A stretch of DNA of 60,024 nucleotides from an uncultured Oscillospiraceae bacterium. GTDB lineage: Bacteria; Bacillota; Clostridia; Oscillospirales; Oscillospiraceae. Both the position numbers and the translations under genes were made by a program. The notes beneath the pieces are model-generated. The model saw only the letters and a list, made by a program, of their open reading frames with translations. It searched no databases and had not been told where the DNA came from. This document shows, one piece after another, positions 58,792 to 60,024 of the stretch. Every line of letters starts with the position of its first letter. Positions within the stretch are counted from its first letter, which is position 1. The stretch lies in NCBI GenBank assembly GCA_910585815.1, contig CAJUFJ010000017.1:1-60024 (forward strand). The letters run 5' to 3'.

Positions 58792-58827
58792 AACCCCGGA
58801 GGGCTGACACTCTCCGGGGTTGCTTTT
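58792..58827 (+). terminator. Strong terminator downstream of the toxin region
   Basis: AACCCCGGAG (58792-58801) pairs exactly with CTCCGGGGTT (58812-58821), followed by GCTTTT. No gene ends just before it, so it may be a second terminator for the toxin unit or a remnant of a lost gene. Confidence 0.75.
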
Positions 58828-58911
58828 GGTTTCGGTGAAACCAAGATGGACGAATTATCAAATTCTGATGTTATTATAACACGGCCATCGCCGCATATGC
58901 AATAGGAAAAT

Positions 58912-59070
58912 TTACAATTCCGCTTCTTTTTCCTTTCGTTCCAGGTAGTCCTCCATCACAATACGCACCATACTGGCAACGCTGCGGCGCTCCCTTTGCG
59001 CCTGCATTTCCAGCCGTTCTTTGAAATTGCTTGTTACACGAATAGTAACTTGTGTCTCTGTCTTTGCCAT
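58912..59070 (-). CDS. Ribbon-helix-helix (CopG/Arc-type) protein
   Basis: This 52-residue protein has the short RHH pattern: a beta strand TQVTIRVTSNF, then two helices KERLEMQAQRERRS and VASMVRIVMEDYLERKE. Such proteins are dimeric DNA-binding repressors or antitoxins; no toxin partner is adjacent. ATG 59070 gives the normal RHH length; longer forms add an unlike N-terminus. The ribosome site is weak. Confidence 0.7.
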   Translation of the reverse strand: MAKTETQVTIRVTSNFKERLEMQAQRERRSVASMVRIVMEDYLERKEKEAEL

Positions 59071-59244
59071 GCAAGCGCCCCATTTGCCGTTGTCTCCTAT
59101 TGTACAACAATTTTCGACAGTTCGGGTGTAAATCATTGCACATCAATTAACTCCAATGAATGTCAATGACTGTCGCCAAAATCGACAGTTTTCGGCATTA
59201 TCTTCACGGCGTTATGCAAAAATCAGGGAAAGGAGGGCTGCATC

Positions 59245-59391
59245 ATGGAAAACAGCAAAAATAACCTGTCGCTCGAACAATACCGCGAACTTTACACCAA
59301 AGCCTTTGCAAAGCTGGCGGACATCTCACAGCAGGCGGAGGAAGCCATGCAGGCGCTGGAGGAGCTTCAGCTGGTTATGGGGGACCAATAA
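59245..59391 (+). CDS. Short helical protein of 48 residues
   Basis: ATG 59245 follows AAAGGAGG at a good distance and opens a 48-codon frame ending in TAA. The product begins MENSKNNLSLEQYRELYTKA and continues as an acidic helix with many Ala, Glu and Gln (ISQQAEEAMQALEELQLV). The strong ribosome site and biased composition support a real gene, though length limits certainty. No family recognised. It lies upstream of the rpsO promoter. Confidence 0.55.
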   Translation: MENSKNNLSLEQYRELYTKAFAKLADISQQAEEAMQALEELQLVMGDQ

Positions 59392-59420
59392 AAATTTTTC
59401 TGCAAACCTGGGATTTTCCC

Positions 59421-59449
59421 TTTACATCAGGAAAAAACTATGATATATT
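59421..59449 (+). promoter_or_regulatory. Promoter of rpsO
   Basis: TTTACA (59421-59426), 17 bases, TATATT (59444-59449). Confidence 0.75.
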
Positions 59450-59455
59450 ATCCGG

Positions 59456-59570
59456 GCACGGCAACCGTGCGCCGTCCCCCGCTTGGTTTCGGGACATGGC
59501 CCGCGCAGGTGCGCGGGGACACACCCGCCCGATACCCGGCCCCAGGACAGAACATTTGAAAGGTGGAATT
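59456..59570 (+). promoter_or_regulatory. Structured rpsO leader, candidate S15 autoregulation site
   Basis: The leader of about 120 bases holds GCACGG/CCGTGC (59456-59470) and CCCGCGC/GCGCGGG hairpins (59502-59519 region). S15 represses its own translation through such leaders in several bacteria, with differing folds; the link here is inference. Confidence 0.4.
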
Positions 59571-59574
59571 TCCC

Positions 59575-59841
59575 ATGATCCGCAAGGATGAAAAGACGGC
59601 CGTTATCGAGGCCAACCGCACCCACGAGACCGACACCGGCTCCCCCGAGGTGCAGATCGCCATTCTCTCCGCCCGCATTAACGAGCTCACCGAGCACCTG
59701 AAGGTGCACATCCACGACAACCACAGCCGCCGCGGCCTGTACAAGATGATCGGTAAGCGCCGCAAGCTGCTGGACTACCTGATGGCCAAGGACATCGAGC
59801 GTTACCGTGCCATCATCGCCAAGCTGGGCATCCGTAAGTAA
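59575..59841 (+). CDS. rpsO: 30S ribosomal protein S15
   Basis: This 88-residue protein binds the central domain of 16S rRNA early in 30S assembly. The sequence is typical throughout: THETDTGSPEVQIAILSARI, LTEHLKVHIHDNHSRRGLY and IGKRRKLLDYL. ATG 59575 follows AAAGGTGGA. It is monocistronic here with its own promoter and leader. Confidence 0.98.
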   Translation: MIRKDEKTAVIEANRTHETDTGSPEVQIAILSARINELTEHLKVHIHDNHSRRGLYKMIGKRRKLLDYLMAKDIERYRAIIAKLGIRK

Positions 59842-59852
59842 GACTGTGTTTC

Positions 59853-59884
59853 ATAGGGCGGCGCGTCTTTGCGCACCGCCCTAT
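59853..59884 (+). terminator. Hairpin after rpsO
   Basis: ATAGGGCGG (59853-59861) and CCGCCCTAT (59876-59884) pair exactly. The T-run is poor, so termination may be inefficient or the hairpin may stabilise the message. Confidence 0.6.
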
Positions 59885-59966
59885 GTTCGCATATACCCCC
59901 GGCGCTTTTGCTGGTCTTTTAGCAGTTGAATATGGGGTTGGGACAGAGATTCCCCCGTCCCGCCGC

Positions 59967-60024
59967 AGCGAAAAGCCTCCTTTTGAAAGGAGGTGCCCCA
60001 GTTCGCAAACTGGGGCGGAGGATT
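59967..60024. repeat. Composite element, cut by the window end
   Basis: AAAAGCCTCCTTTTGAAAGG, then CCCCAGTT/AACTGGGG, then GGAGGATT. It is the right half of the element at 40711 in inverted orientation; the rest lies beyond the window. Confidence 0.75.

Noticed and set aside
58792..58827. Evidence for a missing gene upstream of the terminator
   Set aside because: The stretch 58706-58791 shows no coding remnant that can be recognised.

Overview
The window looks like chromosome of a GC-rich, low-oxygen Firmicute of the Oscillospiraceae type (Flavonifractor, Lawsonibacter, Intestinimonas, Oscillibacter relatives). The support is Firmicute gene content and signals (a T-box leader, strong AGGAGG ribosome sites, DnaD/DnaI-type replication genes, a FeoA-FeoB fusion, an SLH surface protein), anaerobic acyl-CoA/Etf biochemistry, and GC-rich codon use throughout. 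No rRNA, tRNA or CRISPR array was seen. Genus-level assignment is inference.

Layout. 1-785 is AT-richer and gene-free: a promoter-like site, a cloverleaf-like foldable stretch and four diverged copies of a core repeat. 786-2147 is an IS4-type transposase. 2506-12332 is a sugar locus: a divergent ROK repressor, then a monosaccharide ABC transporter (binding lipoprotein, double ATPase, permease), a xylulokinase-like kinase, a YczE-type membrane protein, a DUF4867 protein and an L-fucose-isomerase-like aldose isomerase. 12344-18554 holds an Rrf2 regulator, a Cys-rich small protein, an SLH/InlB-repeat surface protein, and a LacI regulator coupled to a YfcC-type carrier.

18920-30071 is the most striking region: a sigma-54 activator (20319-22322) flanked by a CoA-transferase on one side and, on the other, a metallo-hydrolase plus MFS transporter, then acyl-CoA dehydrogenase, EtfB, EtfA, a crotonase-like protein and a sodium:solute symporter. 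The -24/-12 elements upstream of three transcription units (20282-20297, 22500-22515, 24697-24712) match sigma-54 promoters, and TGTGTCA/TGACACA motifs lie beside them. I read it as an inducible module that activates an imported acid to its CoA ester and reduces or rearranges it; the substrate is unknown.

30152-49134 is almost all on the minus strand: HAD phosphatase, FeoAB iron transporter with an SdpI-family partner, a membrane-anchored XRE regulator, Mrp and HicB, the envelope set maf-mreC-mreD-mrdA, a small XRE repressor with paired operators, a NADAR/DUF2262 pair, dut, luxE-luxC without luciferase genes, a U32 peptidase and zapA. Its intergenic spaces are packed with two families of hairpin-rich repeats, and one family repeatedly supplies the TAG stop codon of the gene before it.

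49335-59841 is on the plus strand: DnaD and DnaI-like replication proteins, an unrecognised protein, lspA, an RluD-like pseudouridine synthase, a NanA/DapA-family lyase, a T-box leader with an Ile-type specifier followed by two small zinc-ribbon proteins and ileS, a Phd/ParE toxin-antitoxin pair between inverted copies of one terminator, a ribbon-helix-helix protein, a 48-residue protein and rpsO. The window ends inside another repeat copy.
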